This document shows, one piece after another, positions 11,814-23,919 of a DNA stretch of 64,000 nt. The position numbers were made by a program, and so were the translations under genes. The notes beneath the pieces are model-generated. The model had not been told where the DNA came from. It saw only the letters and a program-made list of their open reading frames with translations, and ran no database searches. The stretch is from assembly GCA_000310025.1 (NCBI GenBank), contig FN649752.1, positions 242,695 through 306,694 on the forward strand, in the 5' to 3' direction. This DNA is from Ectocarpus siliculosus. Taxonomy: Eukaryota; Sar; Phaeophyceae; Ectocarpales; Ectocarpaceae. Position 1 is the first letter of the stretch, and every line of letters begins with the position of its first letter.

Positions 11814-14800
11814 CTAGGAGGGCTTCTGCCCCCTGAACTCGAAGAAATCTTCAGCGGGCCTTTCCCCTTCAATCCCAAAAAACGACTTCTTGTGAAGTCG
11901 GTAACCCGCTAGCCTGAGGCGGGCATAGTCCATGAAGTCAAACTCGATAGGGGAGTACCGGGCCTGCACGACCGCCCACAGTGACCACCAGAGGTGCGAG
12001 GGCAGTGCCCACCGGTTCACTTCTGTGCGTAACGCCTCGACGTAACTCTCTTCGTCTGAACGTGGGGAGTCCGTCGATGCGTCCGTGCTTTCCTCCTCCG
12101 TTGTCTCGTCCGCCTCACCCGGCATGTCAGTGCTGGGTTCGGGAGTCGTCACGGCCCGCACATAGGCCGTCAAGAAGGCCGCTTGCGTGTCTGCCGTCGG
12201 GTACGACTTCTCAAAGTTCGAGTCGAATCCGGCGTGCTGGGGTGATAGTCGTGAGTGGTGACAGAGCGCAACGGGGGCAACGGTGACGAGAAAAATTTGG
12301 TCGTGGTGCAGTTGGACTACTCGGGCTCGTAAAAGGGGTTGGCGGGCACTTGCGAGCCGCTGGCAAGGCCGAAGGGCTTCAGGCCACTCTGCTTGCTTCG
12401 TGATTGGAAGCCGCAAGCAGCGCAGCCAGAAGCCCAGCGGCACATATGCCTGCAGAGATGTGCAAACAGGGTGCAGGATGCAAAAGCTTCGTCGATACAC
12501 ATACAGCCCAATCCACACCCCACCAAACCACACTCTCCAGTCTTAAGCTGACGCACCTCACAAAAATGGTTGGCAATGTCGAAAGCCCGAGGGTTGTACC
12601 CGGAGTACTCGAAGTCGATTACCTGTGAGAAAGCAGCGTAACTGGTGAGCCCAACAACATTCGGATAGCCATCCTCTTGAACCGCTCGGTTCCGGGGTGA
12701 TGATAGTCGTGCTTTGATGCGAAAATCCTGGCTTTAAAAACGCCAATGCTGCCATGTGACGGCACACCTCACCAACCTGCAGCCTTCAAAACATCACGCT
12801 GAAAGATTGCTGAGCACCAAGCGTCATGGCTCGACGAACTGTGCGTGCGTGATCACATGAAACGGTGTCGAACTTGTCATACTTTCGACGTCACTTGTCA
12901 GGACTTGCACAGCGAGCGGTGGCCGACTTTCAAAGAGAGGAACAGTCGTAGATGGCAACGAGGAGATAATCCACGACGTAGACACAGGACCCATACACAT
13001 GTGCACCGTGTACGCCAGCAACTCAACCACCGTTTCACCTGCACCCGGTCCCAACCGTCCGCGTGCAGCACGTTCCCACTCAAAAGATCGTTGTGGCACA
13101 GCACAACCTCCGACAAAAATCGATTCGCGCGCTTCTCAGCTGCGGAGCTAACCCTGGTCGCCGAAGCACCGCTGTCGGCACCGTCGGGCTCTCGGCACAG
13201 CTTCTGCCTCAGCCACTCCACCTCCTCGCAGACCCAGTCGAGGTCCAGGGCCTTGATGGCAGCCGCCTTGGATTCGTCCTCGAAAGTCAAGCCTGACCGA
13301 GCACATGACCCGCCGTCAAGAGTAAGGACACGAGGCGCCAGACCACCACCCTCTTTGGCCTAGAAACAGCTTTCGGCAAGGAATTTGCTTGAGTGTCATG
13401 GAACCCTGACGGGTTTCCCCCATGCCACTACACCCTAGTGGAACATGCCTGATGGTGCAATCCGTACAACTCACTTTAGCCTCCTCACACGGCCATCGTT
13501 TGTATCGTCAACGAGCCCACCGGTTCTTCGGTCGCCGGCAACGCACTACCACGCGGGAACACGTCGAAAGACACAACGGCACGTGGTCACCTAGAGAGGT
13601 GAGAGGTGGGTTCCGCTCAAGCGTGCCCTGCAAAAAGTCATCACCTGCCACAAGGTCGACTGGGAGAGTAGTAGAACACACACAAAAAAAAATCATCCCA
13701 CACGCTATCTATAAAGTACCGCCGGCTGGCTCACCCTTCGCCAGTTGCAGCCACTTGGGCAGCACTTGCCATATCTCGGCCTCCCCAGGCGGCCCAGCGT
13801 TGGCGACCTGTAGGCCATGTAATCGGCCCATTTCTCGCGCGATGAGCGACACAAAGTCGACCGGCGATCGATTCGACAGCTCTTGGGGCTCGAGGGCTCG
13901 GGCCGGCAAGAAACCTTCTATTCGACCGTTGCTGAACCGTCCGTGAAAAGGCGGCGCGTACTTCATGCTGTCATGACAAGAGAGCGCAGACAAGAAACAA
14001 GAGGGATATCCCGCACCGCATGAGCGGCCTAGAAACAGCTTTAGGTTGCTAGCGGTCGCGTTGCACACACAGGGAGCAGCTATCAATAGACAACAAATTT
14101 GCAGAGGATCGAGAACGTCCCCGAGCAATGAGTTAGTGGTGGTGCTCATGACGATCACAGCTGTGCGTCAAACAGCCAAATCCGCTAAGGTCCCCTTTCA
14201 ATTAGGCTGTCCTAAGTTGCAAAGAACGGCCGAATGCTTGACAAGCCGAGGACCGCTACGGCGTCAGCACAAAAACGCCTTCAGGCGATAGGCCGTGAAA
14301 CTGCATGCGATCGGCAATGTCTACGCACCTCGCGAGCTCGTCGAAAAGGGCGTTATCCCTCTCCCTGTCGATTAACACGTCTGTGTCTTTCCCGAAAATT
14401 CGCACTAGGATAGCGGCCTCTGCCGGGGGTCCCTGTAGTTTGAAGAGTAAATTGGTGATACCCCCGCCTGCCGATGGTTCAACCGCATGTATATAGGAGG
14501 AGGCGCTATGTCACACAATGAGTCAAATACAACGGCAGAAGAGCAGATGGTGTGCACGACGAAACGGAAGGGTCCAAGGAAATACATATGTATATCGCTC
14601 GTAGATATGTGATATTAGTTGTTGCCGAGACAATAAGGAAGCGCCTTAGGCTGAACATGTGTTTCTCCACCCAAACGATCCCCAGCGTGCCGTTGAGTAC
14701 AACAAGGATAGCCAACAGGCCAGCCACGACATCATCTGGGAAAAACAAAGGTTAGATACGCACCAGCATTCAGTGCTCTCGCTCTGTCCAGAGTTGTGCG

Positions 14801-15071
14801 CTCGCGAAGGTGTGAGACAGGGAACGAAGTGTATTTAGCCATGATAGACTAGCCAGGATATCACACCTATGGTGGTGACGACGATGTCCTCGGTGGGGTA
14901 GTCCAACCAGGCGCCTTTCATCACAGATTTAGCCACGTGCTTGACATCCTCCTGCCGCTCGGAACCCTGACGCAAACGAGCACGCAGCAGCGACGTGATT
15001 GAACCACATTTGGGGGTATTTTGGGTTGGGTTCGAATCGGGGAAATGGGTAGAGTTGGACCACCGGTGCAT
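11814..15071 (-). CDS. Choline/ethanolamine kinase
   Basis: Six exons, 15071-14867, 14467-14329, 13967-13735, 13292-13039, 12622-12557 and 12236-11814, join in phase to 439 residues. The kinase start GGITNLLF, LVRIFG, FSNGRIEGFL and IAREMGRLHG mark the N-lobe. The Brenner motif CHNDLLSGNVL (about 260-268) is followed at once by VIDFEYSGYNPRAFDIANHF, which carries the metal-binding Asp; this pair is diagnostic of choline/ethanolamine kinases. The enzyme uses ATP to phosphorylate choline or ethanolamine, the first step of the Kennedy pathway. I cannot tell which base is preferred. An acidic low-complexity insert of about 30 residues lies in the last exon. The first exon may instead begin after an acceptor near 14971, with the true start in an unseen upstream exon. 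Confidence 0.88.
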
Positions 15072-15365
15072 AAAGAAATGTCAAACTTCAATCTTCGCCG
15101 CGGGTTTTGTAGTTTGAACGCTTGATCGGCTCTTGAAATGCCCGCGGAAGATGAGCTCTGCAGACTGGTCTACTGTACAGTGGAGCCCGTGGACGCTGAC
15201 GCTGACGCTGGAGTTGTAGTCGGGTGCTGGGGGTCGGCGTTCGTATCGAGTTTTAGTTTGGATTGGGTGGGGTAGGATAGTTGCTTAAGGGTAGGGCCTT
15301 GTTGACCGCGTTGTGTTACTGGGTTCTGTTGGGTACGGATAAGGGTTGGGCCGAGTTGGACCGGG

Positions 15366-15885
15366 TTGGACCGCGATGGTTTAAAAGTGTCGGGAAGTAC
15401 AATGGGTAGTGTTGCGGCGGCTTTTGGCAGCCTTCCTGGGGCGCGACGTCGCTCGGCTCCAAGAGTTCTGCCGCTGGTCCATCCAGTGAAATTGGGGCTG
15501 TGGGATTGCAGGAATAGAATTAGGGTGGGGTTAGGCTGTCTGTTGGGGGATGGGTTGGTGTTGGTGTTGGTGTTGTGGGTGAGGGGTGGGGGTTGGACCG
15601 TGCTGGGGAGTGCAGAGTGGTCTTGCGGCGGCTTTGGGCCGCCTTCGTCAGTCGAACCGTCGCTTACTTCAGGAGTGATGTTTCTAGCCAGGCAAACTGA
15701 ATTTCTATAGTTCGAGATGGGTCGGGGTCAGGCAAATGGCATGGGGGTCGGGTTGGGATGTGTTGTATGATATTGGGCTATCGTGTTGCGGAGGATCGGG
15801 TTGCGGGTTTGTAGCGGTTGGACCGTATTCGACGGCCGTAGTGGGTAGTATCGGGGCGGCCTTGGGCCATCTTCTACCGCTACGC
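15366..15885 (+). repeat. Three diverged copies of a G-rich repeat, about 225-bp period
   Basis: Segments starting near 15366, 15592 and 15816 each begin with a TTGGACCG-type word. Each then passes through a GCGGC(G)GC..TTTGG or GCGGCC..TTGG core to a CCTTC or CATCTTC end. Identity is partial, so this is an old tandem array. I see no coding potential. Confidence 0.4.
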
Positions 15886-16072
15886 CACCGCTCAGTTGTT
15901 GTCGCCGTTGGACGCCCTTGCAGTGTTTCACCTCCCACCACCCACCAGCGGGGGGTTCACCCAGGATATTGTTTCGGCTGTAGCACGAGGGGCCACTTCC
16001 AGCGAGGATGGTCTCAATCAACCTTTCTCTTGTGGTTGTGTAGAGGGCTAGCTGCTCCTCGGACTCACTGCA

Positions 16073-16348
16073 ATGCGGTCCGACGCCGAGCGCTTCGAAG
16101 GGGTCGTGGGATTTTCCTTCGAAGACGGGTCAGCTGAGGATGAAGCATCGTGGTACCGGGAGGAGAAGCAGCAGCAGGAGAAGCGACACGGGCACGAGGT
16201 GGAGCTTGGCCGGATTGATGAGACGGTCCGGGAGCTTTCCCTCTGCATGTGGGCTGGAAAAGCTTTGGAACAACGCACAATAATCAATGTGTGGGTATTA
16301 TCCCCGAATCGACGCTTCCCCCCGAAAAAATTGTTCAACGTCGGCTGA
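16073..16348 (+). CDS. Possible small hypothetical ORF or exon
   Basis: A 91-codon frame starts at a good ATG. It encodes a hydrophilic acidic stretch (SFEDGSAEDEASWYREEKQQ) and then a more hydrophobic end. Composition resembles coding sequence more than its flanks, but I recognise no family, splice pattern or neighbour relationship. It could equally be chance. Confidence 0.25.
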   Translation: MRSDAERFEGVVGFSFEDGSAEDEASWYREEKQQQEKRHGHEVELGRIDETVRELSLCMWAGKALEQRTIINVWVLSPNRRFPPKKLFNVG

Positions 16349-18194
16349 GAGAAAAGCATCAAGCAGCTATGGTCAGCAGGTCATGACTTCGCTCTTGGCA
16401 ATCATCGGCAAGTTGATTGGCTACGGTTCTGGTGACACACACACGGTCCCGCGCTGTGTCTAGTGTCCGTGTGCTGGGGAGAAATTGCCAGCCGAGCAAA
16501 AACACCAGACAACATATGCCATCGCTTCTCGCGTGGGTAGCTTCTTTGTTCGGGAAAGCGGTCCCGCATAAAGGGCCGGCGCAGGGCGCGTTCGGGCGCC
16601 AACCGCGCGGGGCGCGGGGATTTTAGGGTGGGCGCGAGGCGGTATACACGTATTGTTCCGAGTTTGCCGGAATTTGGGGGTAGGTTCCTGCTCGAAAAAA
16701 TGATACGATTGGTTGCTAGTGATGCATGCTGAGCGGCGATAGTGGTGCTGTATCCCCAGGTTCTCCTGTTTCCCGCTAGCTTGTCGTGGCACGTAATCAA
16801 TCGATTTCTCACCAACCTTTCAACTTTTCGGGAGCAATGCGGATCCAAACTATCAACACGTCATCCCGCGTCACAACCCGATTGAGCCCAGAAAAGAGAT
16901 GAAACACTACTGCGGTGATTGTAAGCATTGTGCTGGGCAAAATACGTTTAAAGCACCAATACTCATCCCCTATGTACCTGGTAGTGTTTGGTGTTGTTTG
17001 AAACATCGCGAATTACTTCACTGAACAACAGCTACCCGGCTGTTGTTGTTTGTTGTTCACGGCAGGCTGGTATATGTCTACACCGTCCGTAGGTAGGATA
17101 TGCAAAGAGGCGGAGAGATGACACCTCGATTGCTCCTCAACCACGTGGGTGCTGAACGAGCCCGATACGTCAACGGAAAGTCGTCGACGAGGTGCTTCCA
17201 AAACCACCATTTATGGCGTTGGCACAATCTTCGTTGTGAATCAATCGAGCTTTGAAAATCGGTTTATGTAGAGGGGGTGCCATCTCTCCGCTTCTTCACG
17301 TCTTCAGTCTTCAGTCTAGATTCTCGATTTTGAATTCAAAACGGAGGACTTTCGGAATGAAGAATGAAGGCGTTCGTTCGTGGTGCCTGCTCTTGTAACG
17401 GCGGCAGCAGTAAGCAATAGGCGCCCCCTGGCTCGTGCAACCCTGGAGTTCGCTGCATTCCCTCTGTGAAACTAGATACCCGATACCCACATGTTGTAGG
17501 TCCATGTGTAGGTCAGTGGTCAGTGGGGTGTTCAAGTTCTCACTTAGAACCTCGAACAGAACCCGCATCGCATGTTGGCAACTCAAACTGGTGCCGTGTT
17601 TGCGGGCGCACGTATGTACCGTGGTCAACGATTCAGTGCAAATACCCCCTACTCGCCCACTCACCTCCCGGACGTGGAATGGGTATATTGGGATGGGCAT
17701 GTTGCGTGTGCGTGGGCAGGTAGGGTGTCTGCTGACTTATGAAGAGGCGGAGCAACGCTAAAGTCCATAGATAGGAGAGGGATGCAGGAGGGAGCACGCG
17801 AATGGGAAGAGAGGGTGGAAGGGTGCCCTCGGCGGGTACGTACCTGCCCGGCCCAATGCAATACCCAGTGCCCGTGCCTGCTGAACTCGACTCGTTTGTC
17901 CACCACACGCACACGCACGAGGCTCAAGGGCTATGAGTAAGAGGCAGGAGGTGTAAAGCAGGCCGTGGGAGTTCTGTCTCTTCCGCTCCTCTGACAGGCG
18001 GACAGGCGGATGTCCGGCTTTTCAACAGACAGCAGTGCCGAAGCGGGGGAACTGGTGCGGGTGATACGGTAAATTACGACGGCTCAAATTTCGTTTGTCG
18101 AGGGCCGCCGCCCGCCCGCGCGGCAGGCACACCAAGCGAGCAACCCGACGCGACTCCTCTCCGCACTCTACAAGGAAAGACGAGCAGCAGCAGC

Positions 18195-21100
18195 ATGTGC
18201 TCCAGCTCTACTTGCCAAGGATGTGCCAGGGACGACGGGTGCGGGTGGTGCAATGGTCCCAACGCCGTCACTTCTGGCGAGTGCATGGCCCTAGATGATG
18301 ATGCCTCGTGCTCTTCGGGAGTGATGTTGCTGGAGGTGGACGAGTGTCCCTCGGTCGGGGCCGATGTGAGTCTCAAGAAAACTTGTGCAACGTATTCGTC
18401 TGACGCCCATACTTTGCACCTCGAACGTGAACGTATCCAACCCCAGCGATTGGGGACGTTTTTTCCGGGGGGGGGCTGTAGGTGGAGACAAGACAGACAA
18501 CGACGCTGGCCGAACTGGCCTGTCACTTGCGTCAGATGACGTCAACGAAACGACTACTTTTAACGACAGAACGTTCCCCGCCTTGGTCACTACTCCATTG
18601 CTACGCATATCTTGGTACAGTGGTGGTCCCGCTATAGTTCCGGTTGAATAGTTCCGGGGTCCCGCTATATTTCCGGTGAAATCGGCCGCCCCGGAATAGT
18701 GTTGTGTATCAGGAAATTCATATATCAGGAAACATCCAATATACCCCAGAATATGATATATCAATATCGGCTTTTTTTCGGGGCAACATCCAGATATATC
18801 AGGAAATTGATATATCAAGTGCATATCTGATATATCAGGAATATATAGGGTATATTTCTAGATATGAATATTGTTCGGGAATAAATCGGGGTATACATTT
18901 GAATATTTCTCGATACTCTCTTGGGCACACACCACCAAACTACCACCAACACTACCACCACACTACCATGTCCCAGTCATCTGTACGCAGTGAATCGTAT
19001 TCGGCAGAGGGATCCTCCTCGGCAAAGGGATCCCCTGCTTCGGCAGCGTCCCCCTCTTCGGCAGCATCTCCCATTGATTTGGTCGTCCCCGAGTCGCAGC
19101 CACAGCAGAACGAGCAGGAGGTGGTGGTAAAGAACCAACCCTCGGTCGTGAAGGAGATAGGAGGTCCACTCAAGTGGTGGATGCAGAAGCAGGAGATGTT
19201 CCCCACTCCCCACTCTAAGCAAGCTTGCATTTAAGTACCTGGCTGTTCAGGCGACCTCCGCGGCTTCGGAGCGCCTTTTCTCGGAGGCAGCGTTGATCAT
19301 TACTACCAAGCGCAACAGGCTTAACGATGTCAACGCCGAGAATAATTATTTTCCTTTAATCTCGAACCACATGCATGCATGCTTTGGTAGCTTAGCTAAT
19401 AGCCAAAAGCTATTAGCCAAAAGCTAATAGCCAGTACATAAGATAATCCGTTGTATTATTGTTTCGGGAGCATGTGGCCGCTCCCAGCAGCATCTTGTAG
19501 GGGTACCCGATTATGGCCACTGCTCTAATACATATATCGGTAGTTTTTTCAGAGAGCTGTTGGGATGTATTACGTCTTCTTGTTTTCGTTCAATGAAAAA
19601 TAATGGTTTCGCCGTCATCCATACGCCGGCAGTTAGCAATTGCGATCCTCTTCGTTGTTGAGTCTTTGGCGAGCCAAATTATGACAGCAGCAGGGTCAAG
19701 GAGCGTTGCAACTTGCCACTATATCCGCGGATTCAACGTAGATGATCAACTGGTATAGTATTGGGTACAGTAGCGCCGTCAGGTACGTGCTCCTGCTCTC
19801 GTGAGCGCGTTGATCTCTTCAATATACCCCAAATATACCCCAATATATACCTCAAATATATCAGATGTTAGGTATACCCAAATATATACCCCAATATATA
19901 CCCCCTATACATCAATATCCGAACCTGTTTTGAGATTTCCTCAAATATCAGGAAATATCAATATCCGATTCCAACGGGGGGGTATATATCAATATCCATA
20001 TACCCCCCGTAAATTTCTTGATACACAACACTACCCCGGAACAAACCCGCTATAGTTCCGGTTCGGAACTATAGAGGGCAGTCCCTATATAGTGCCGGTT
20101 TGGGGGTCTCCGGCTCCGTCAATAGTGCCGGGTTTTTCAGAAACATGCTGCACAGAGAGTCAACCACATCCAACACACACGACGCAGACAAGGAGGCCGA
20201 GTACCTCTACCAGCCATACCCCTACTGCGTCACCGGTAGGGGCACGCCATGCCTTGCGCTGCGGGAAACGATTGCAAGTTGCCAGAGTCTACGCCAGAAC
20301 CCTTGACCTGTCATGGGTGCCAGGGAGGGTGTGGTGGTCGACTGCACGGCAAGTGCGGGACGGCGGACGCAGGCGGCAATGAGATGCACCGCACATGCCC
20401 CAAGTGCGCCGCCTCTCGCAAGAAATCGGATGTGCCCTCGAAGTATATTTGCTTGATTTTTCATAAGTCTTGTTGTTTGTGTGTGTGAGGGGAGTATTTT
20501 TTGTGTGTTTGGTTGTTTCTTTGTATTTCATTTTTGCAAGGACACGATTTGAGGCAAGAGAGGGCAGAAGAATGCTCAGGACGACATTTTAATGTGAACA
20601 TTGCTAACGACGGATGAGTTTGTCCATGAATACCGCCTGCTGTACACAACGCACGAGAGGTGGTACGGCGGTAGGACAAAACAAAGTTGTGTGATTGGTA
20701 TGATGCCCCACGGCATGATGCTACCTCCCCGCTACGGCGCCCACTTCATTTCTCATCGTATGGTACTAGTCACGAGCGTCCACCTCTAAGTACACGTGTC
20801 TGTGCACTGCATATCTCGAATGTACCTCTATAGTTCCGGTACCGGAACTATGGAGGGTTTCTGAAACCCTCTATAGTTCCGGTTCCGGTACCGGAACTAT
20901 AGAGGGTGAATTTTATATACTTCCGGGTCCCGCTATACTTCCGGTATTATCGGCAATTCAAGACCGGAACTATAGCGGGACCACTACTGTATCAAGTTTC
21001 AGCATTTTTGAGTGAGATCAACCACTGAAGTGTAGAGCAAACCCGCTCCAGAGATCCATCTATCCATCACCCACTGTTGACTGACAACGTGGGGAGGAAC

Positions 21101-23919
21101 CACGGTCAAGCGCTGGTGTTTTTTTTGTTGGAGAAATGGATACAGCAGATTGTCTGCAGGGTCAGACGCGTACAATCTTGTTTTGGGCTTCAGCAAGCAC
21201 TTGCACAGACTGGGTTGTGTACAGGTCACTCGCAACGATTGATGCAGCCGAAGCAAAGCAGATATTAAAGGGAAATGTTTATGTGCACACATCTTCTTGT
21301 TATTTCGCGCTCCTTTGCTTTGCTTACTGCTGTACACTGACACCTTGTCCCCTCCTCCCACCCCACCCCCATTCTCCCCTCGCACGCGCGTTTTCGGCCT
21401 TGCTTCCACTTCCAAGATCATCTTCAAGAATATCACGGGGATCCTGGGGGCGATGGTCGGCGTCGCTCTACTTCTCAACGTATTCAACCGGGTGTCGAAT
21501 AGGCGGCGAAGCAGAAAACTCAAGAAATCCATTTTCACCCTCCCCGTCTACGTTTACAACTCGTCCACGCGAGAACGAGCAAAGGCCGCCAGGACAGCGC
21601 GACCGCAGTTGCAAGGCGAGAAAATTTGGGTGACGAAAAGACATGCTACACGTAGTAGCTTCAAGCTTTTCTTCGATTGAGGGTTTCAGAAAAAGGGCTG
21701 ATACATGCAGTGCAGAGGCATGCGAAGGAGGCAACAAGTGCAGCAAAGGAGGCTCTCGAGTGGGAACATGTTGCCGATATGTTTTCTATGAGCGAGCATA
21801 CCGTGTGCTACGTAGATGTGGACGGGTAGTGTGGTAGTCGCTCACGATGAAGTGTTGCGTATAGGTGGGGAGCAACGTGACCCCAATTAGACCTATCCTT
21901 CGAGGTTCAAGTATTAGCTATTTTGAGTGCAATGGCACCACATTGTCCCACTTTGTTGCTCTTTGTTGGCTCCACTCTGCTGTGATCAGGACAGTACAGA
22001 GTAGTAGCATTAGATCCCACATGTCGAACCTCAACGAGTGTGATGCTCGAACATGTTTCTTTTCCATTCAGCGCCCTTGGACTCATCGCAAGGCATCGAG
22101 GATGTCGGATCAGCACGTTCATCTTCTTCGTCACCATCAGCGCCTGTGGCACCATCATCAACCCGATCACGATCGTCCTCGGAAGACAGTGACAGCGCTT
22201 CCCCCATCACTTGCGCCATCTGTCTCGCCGCGTACCAAGAAGAAGAAGTGGTGGGTACAGCAGTGGATCCGGCTCTTGGGCTAACCTGCTATTAATATGA
22301 AATCGTCATCGGTCTCAATCGTCGGCGATACCAGGATTTGCGCTATGGAGTTTTTGTTGGGAGCAAATAGAAGTCTCGTTAGTTAGCACTGACCTCACCG
22401 GTCTGTGGTGTGACATATTTGGGGTCTGGATCGCACTCAGATCTAGATTCCGCTTGTGAAAAAACAATTATGAGCGTCGTCCACTTCGAAGCGTGCACCA
22501 AACGAGTGCACTGATGATGTAAGCTTGTTTCCCCACCCTCCCCATTTCAAGGATCCCTCGCCCTCGTCGTCTCTGTCTGTGTCCGTCTCTTTTACTTGAC
22601 CTTGTTAGATCAAGGTTCTTCCTTGCGGCCACGACTTCCACTCCGACTGCCTTGACCCTTGGCTGGAGGTCAAGGCCGAGTGCCCACTCTGCAAGGTAAG
22701 CCCTCTGCAGCATTGGTACGGAACTTCTTCCCTGCCTGTATCTCTTCTCTTCGGTCTCTTACCTTGTGTGAACTCATCGGTACAGGCCCTGCTGTGGCCT
22801 TTCGACAGTCGACTGTCGTATTGCAGATACCGCTGTGAGGGTAGCACTCTACAGGTACCGGTATACCGAACCAACCACATGCGATCGGTGGAAGGGAACA
22901 GAGCGCTTTCTCTATTGCTGTTTTCGATCCCCTTGTGCCCAGATTTCCTGTGCGTATCAAACATTCCGTTTTGCCACCGATGTCGATACGTATCAAGCCT
23001 ACAGGAGTCGTACATGTAATCCCGGTGATGTTGAAAAAAGTTTCATTGAACGGTGTTGTTTTGGCCATAACCGTATCCACCGCCGCAGGCACCTGCCTTC
23101 ACCAAATCGCGAGATCGAGATGAGGTGGCGCATGGCCGCGCGGTGCACGCAATCAACTCCTCCGCCATTGCCCAAGCACCGCCACTGTTCAGATCGCGAT
23201 CACCCGATGAATCGCGAGGCTCCCAGTTAGATGGAAGACCGAGAACGGAAGGAGGGGTCGACGGGGGAATGCCTCCTGTGAAACCGTCGTCACCGCTACC
23301 GCCAGAGTCTAGCGCACGTTCCACGCAAGTGGGAGCGAATCAAGAAGAAAGATCGTTGCCGATTGAAAGGGCAGGCGAGAGCGAGAGAACACCGTTACAG
23401 GCGAGGGTCTTGGAGGGGATACAGCAAACTGGAGAGGTGGTCCCGGTACGGCCTGACTGGGATGCTCGGGGAGAATCGAAAATGGCGGACTTCACTGCAG
23501 ATGGTCAACCTCTGGCTGCGGGGCACAACATTGCTCCTGACACGGCCGCTGCTGGCATCGGTGCTCCTATTGCGTCCGCGGTCTTGGGTTCAAGGCCGCT
23601 TGATGTCGGAGAGGCGGCCGTCACAGCACGCGCTGGTAGCAAGGCTGCAGACAGCTGCGCGAACCGGCAAGGGAACGAATTGGGAATATCTTCGTCAGAA
23701 TCTAATATTCCTCCAAGTTCCGAACGCGGTGTCAAAACTACGGGAGTAGCACAGCCTCGTGCAGCGCCTGGGTTTGGTCGCGAGGAAGTCTCTCTGGACG
23801 AGCTTGAGACGGGACAAGTGGGAACAGGGAAGGGCAGAGGTATCGCAGACGTCGCTACCGATGGGTTCAGCGCACCGATGGGTTCAGCGCCGTGGTTGCA
23901 GAAGATGGGTGTGATGTAA
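18195..23919 (+). CDS. Inferred PSI-TM-RING-H2 protein (putative membrane E3 ubiquitin ligase)
   Basis: Exons 18195-18365, 21417-21651, 22072-22250, 22609-22695 and 23089-23919 join in phase to about 500 residues. Exon 1 is Cys-rich (C-x4-C-x2-C-x5-CGWC ..., eight Cys), a plexin-semaphorin-integrin (PSI)-like pattern expected outside the cell. Exon 2 has one membrane segment (ITGILGAMVGVALLLNVF) followed by a basic stretch. Exons 3 and 4 form a RING-H2 finger (CAICLAAY ... LPCGHDFHSDCLDPWL ... CPLC), with the intron between its two halves. Exon 5 is a long Ser/Pro/Gly-rich, probably disordered tail. The RING part is secure. Joining the PSI exon across a 3-kb intron full of transposons is inference from matching phase. 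A signal-peptide exon should lie upstream but was not found. Confidence 0.6.
18697..20033 (+). mobile_element. Non-autonomous hAT transposon with perfect 8-bp target site duplication
   Basis: Terminal inverted repeats start TAGTGTTGTGTATC and match at 21 of 22 positions. Both sides carry the same 8 bases, CCCCGGAA (18689-18696 and 20034-20041), the hallmark hAT duplication. Inside are AT-rich subterminal arrays of ATATATCAGG- and ATATACCCC-type words at both ends. A short coding remnant ends in the hAT dimerisation block. The element sits inside the TA-flanked element, so it is the younger insertion. Confidence 0.9.
18969..19440 (+). pseudogene. Truncated, frameshifted hAT transposase remnant
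   Basis: An ATG-led frame encodes a Ser/Ala-rich linker and then PLKWWMQKQEMFP, the usual lead-in to the hAT C-terminal block. The block itself (KYLAVQATSAASERLFSEAA, then TKRNRL) follows in a different frame. The shift coincides with a tandem copy of CCCCACT (19201-19214). Most of the catalytic region is absent, so this copy cannot be autonomous. Confidence 0.8.
20249..20488 (+). pseudogene. Cys/His-rich zinc-cluster fragment, possible transposase tail
   Basis: The frame has regularly spaced metal-ligand-like residues: C-x5-C, CHGCQGGC, RLHGKCG and HRTCPKC. This PHD/RING-like spacing is often seen at the C-terminus of DNA-transposon proteins. An upstream fragment (YPYCVTGRGTPC) is in another frame. 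It lies inside the TA-flanked element, so I infer it belonged to that transposase; no catalytic DDE part is visible. Confidence 0.4.
20825..20907. repeat. Palindromic CTATAGTTCCGG hairpin cluster
   Basis: Two back-to-back inverted repeats built from CCCTCTATAGTTCCGG and its complement lie close to the right end of the TA-flanked element. They resemble its own termini and look like subterminal repeats. Confidence 0.7.

Larger units (their letters stand above)
15072..18194. other. Long non-coding stretch with diverged repeats
   Basis: About 3.1 kb without a confident gene. 15.2-15.9 kb is rich in GGGTTGG and GGTTGGACCG words and holds three diverged repeat units (listed separately). One weak coding candidate lies at 16073-16348. 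The rest shows nothing I can name. Confidence 0.5.
18618..20989. mobile_element. TA-flanked terminal-inverted-repeat DNA transposon (Tc1/mariner- or pogo-like), split by a hAT insertion
   Basis: The left end reads CAGTGGTGGTCCCGCTATAG and continues TTCCGGT. The right end, reverse complemented, is the same with one mismatch. Both ends are flanked by TA (18616-18617 and 20990-20991), the target site of Tc1/mariner-type elements. The words CTATAGTTCCGG and its complement recur inside both ends and form hairpins at 20825-20907. A Cys-rich ORF fragment at 20249-20488 may be a remnant of its transposase. A complete hAT copy interrupts it at 18697-20033. Superfamily assignment rests on the TA duplication and end sequence only. 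Confidence 0.65.
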
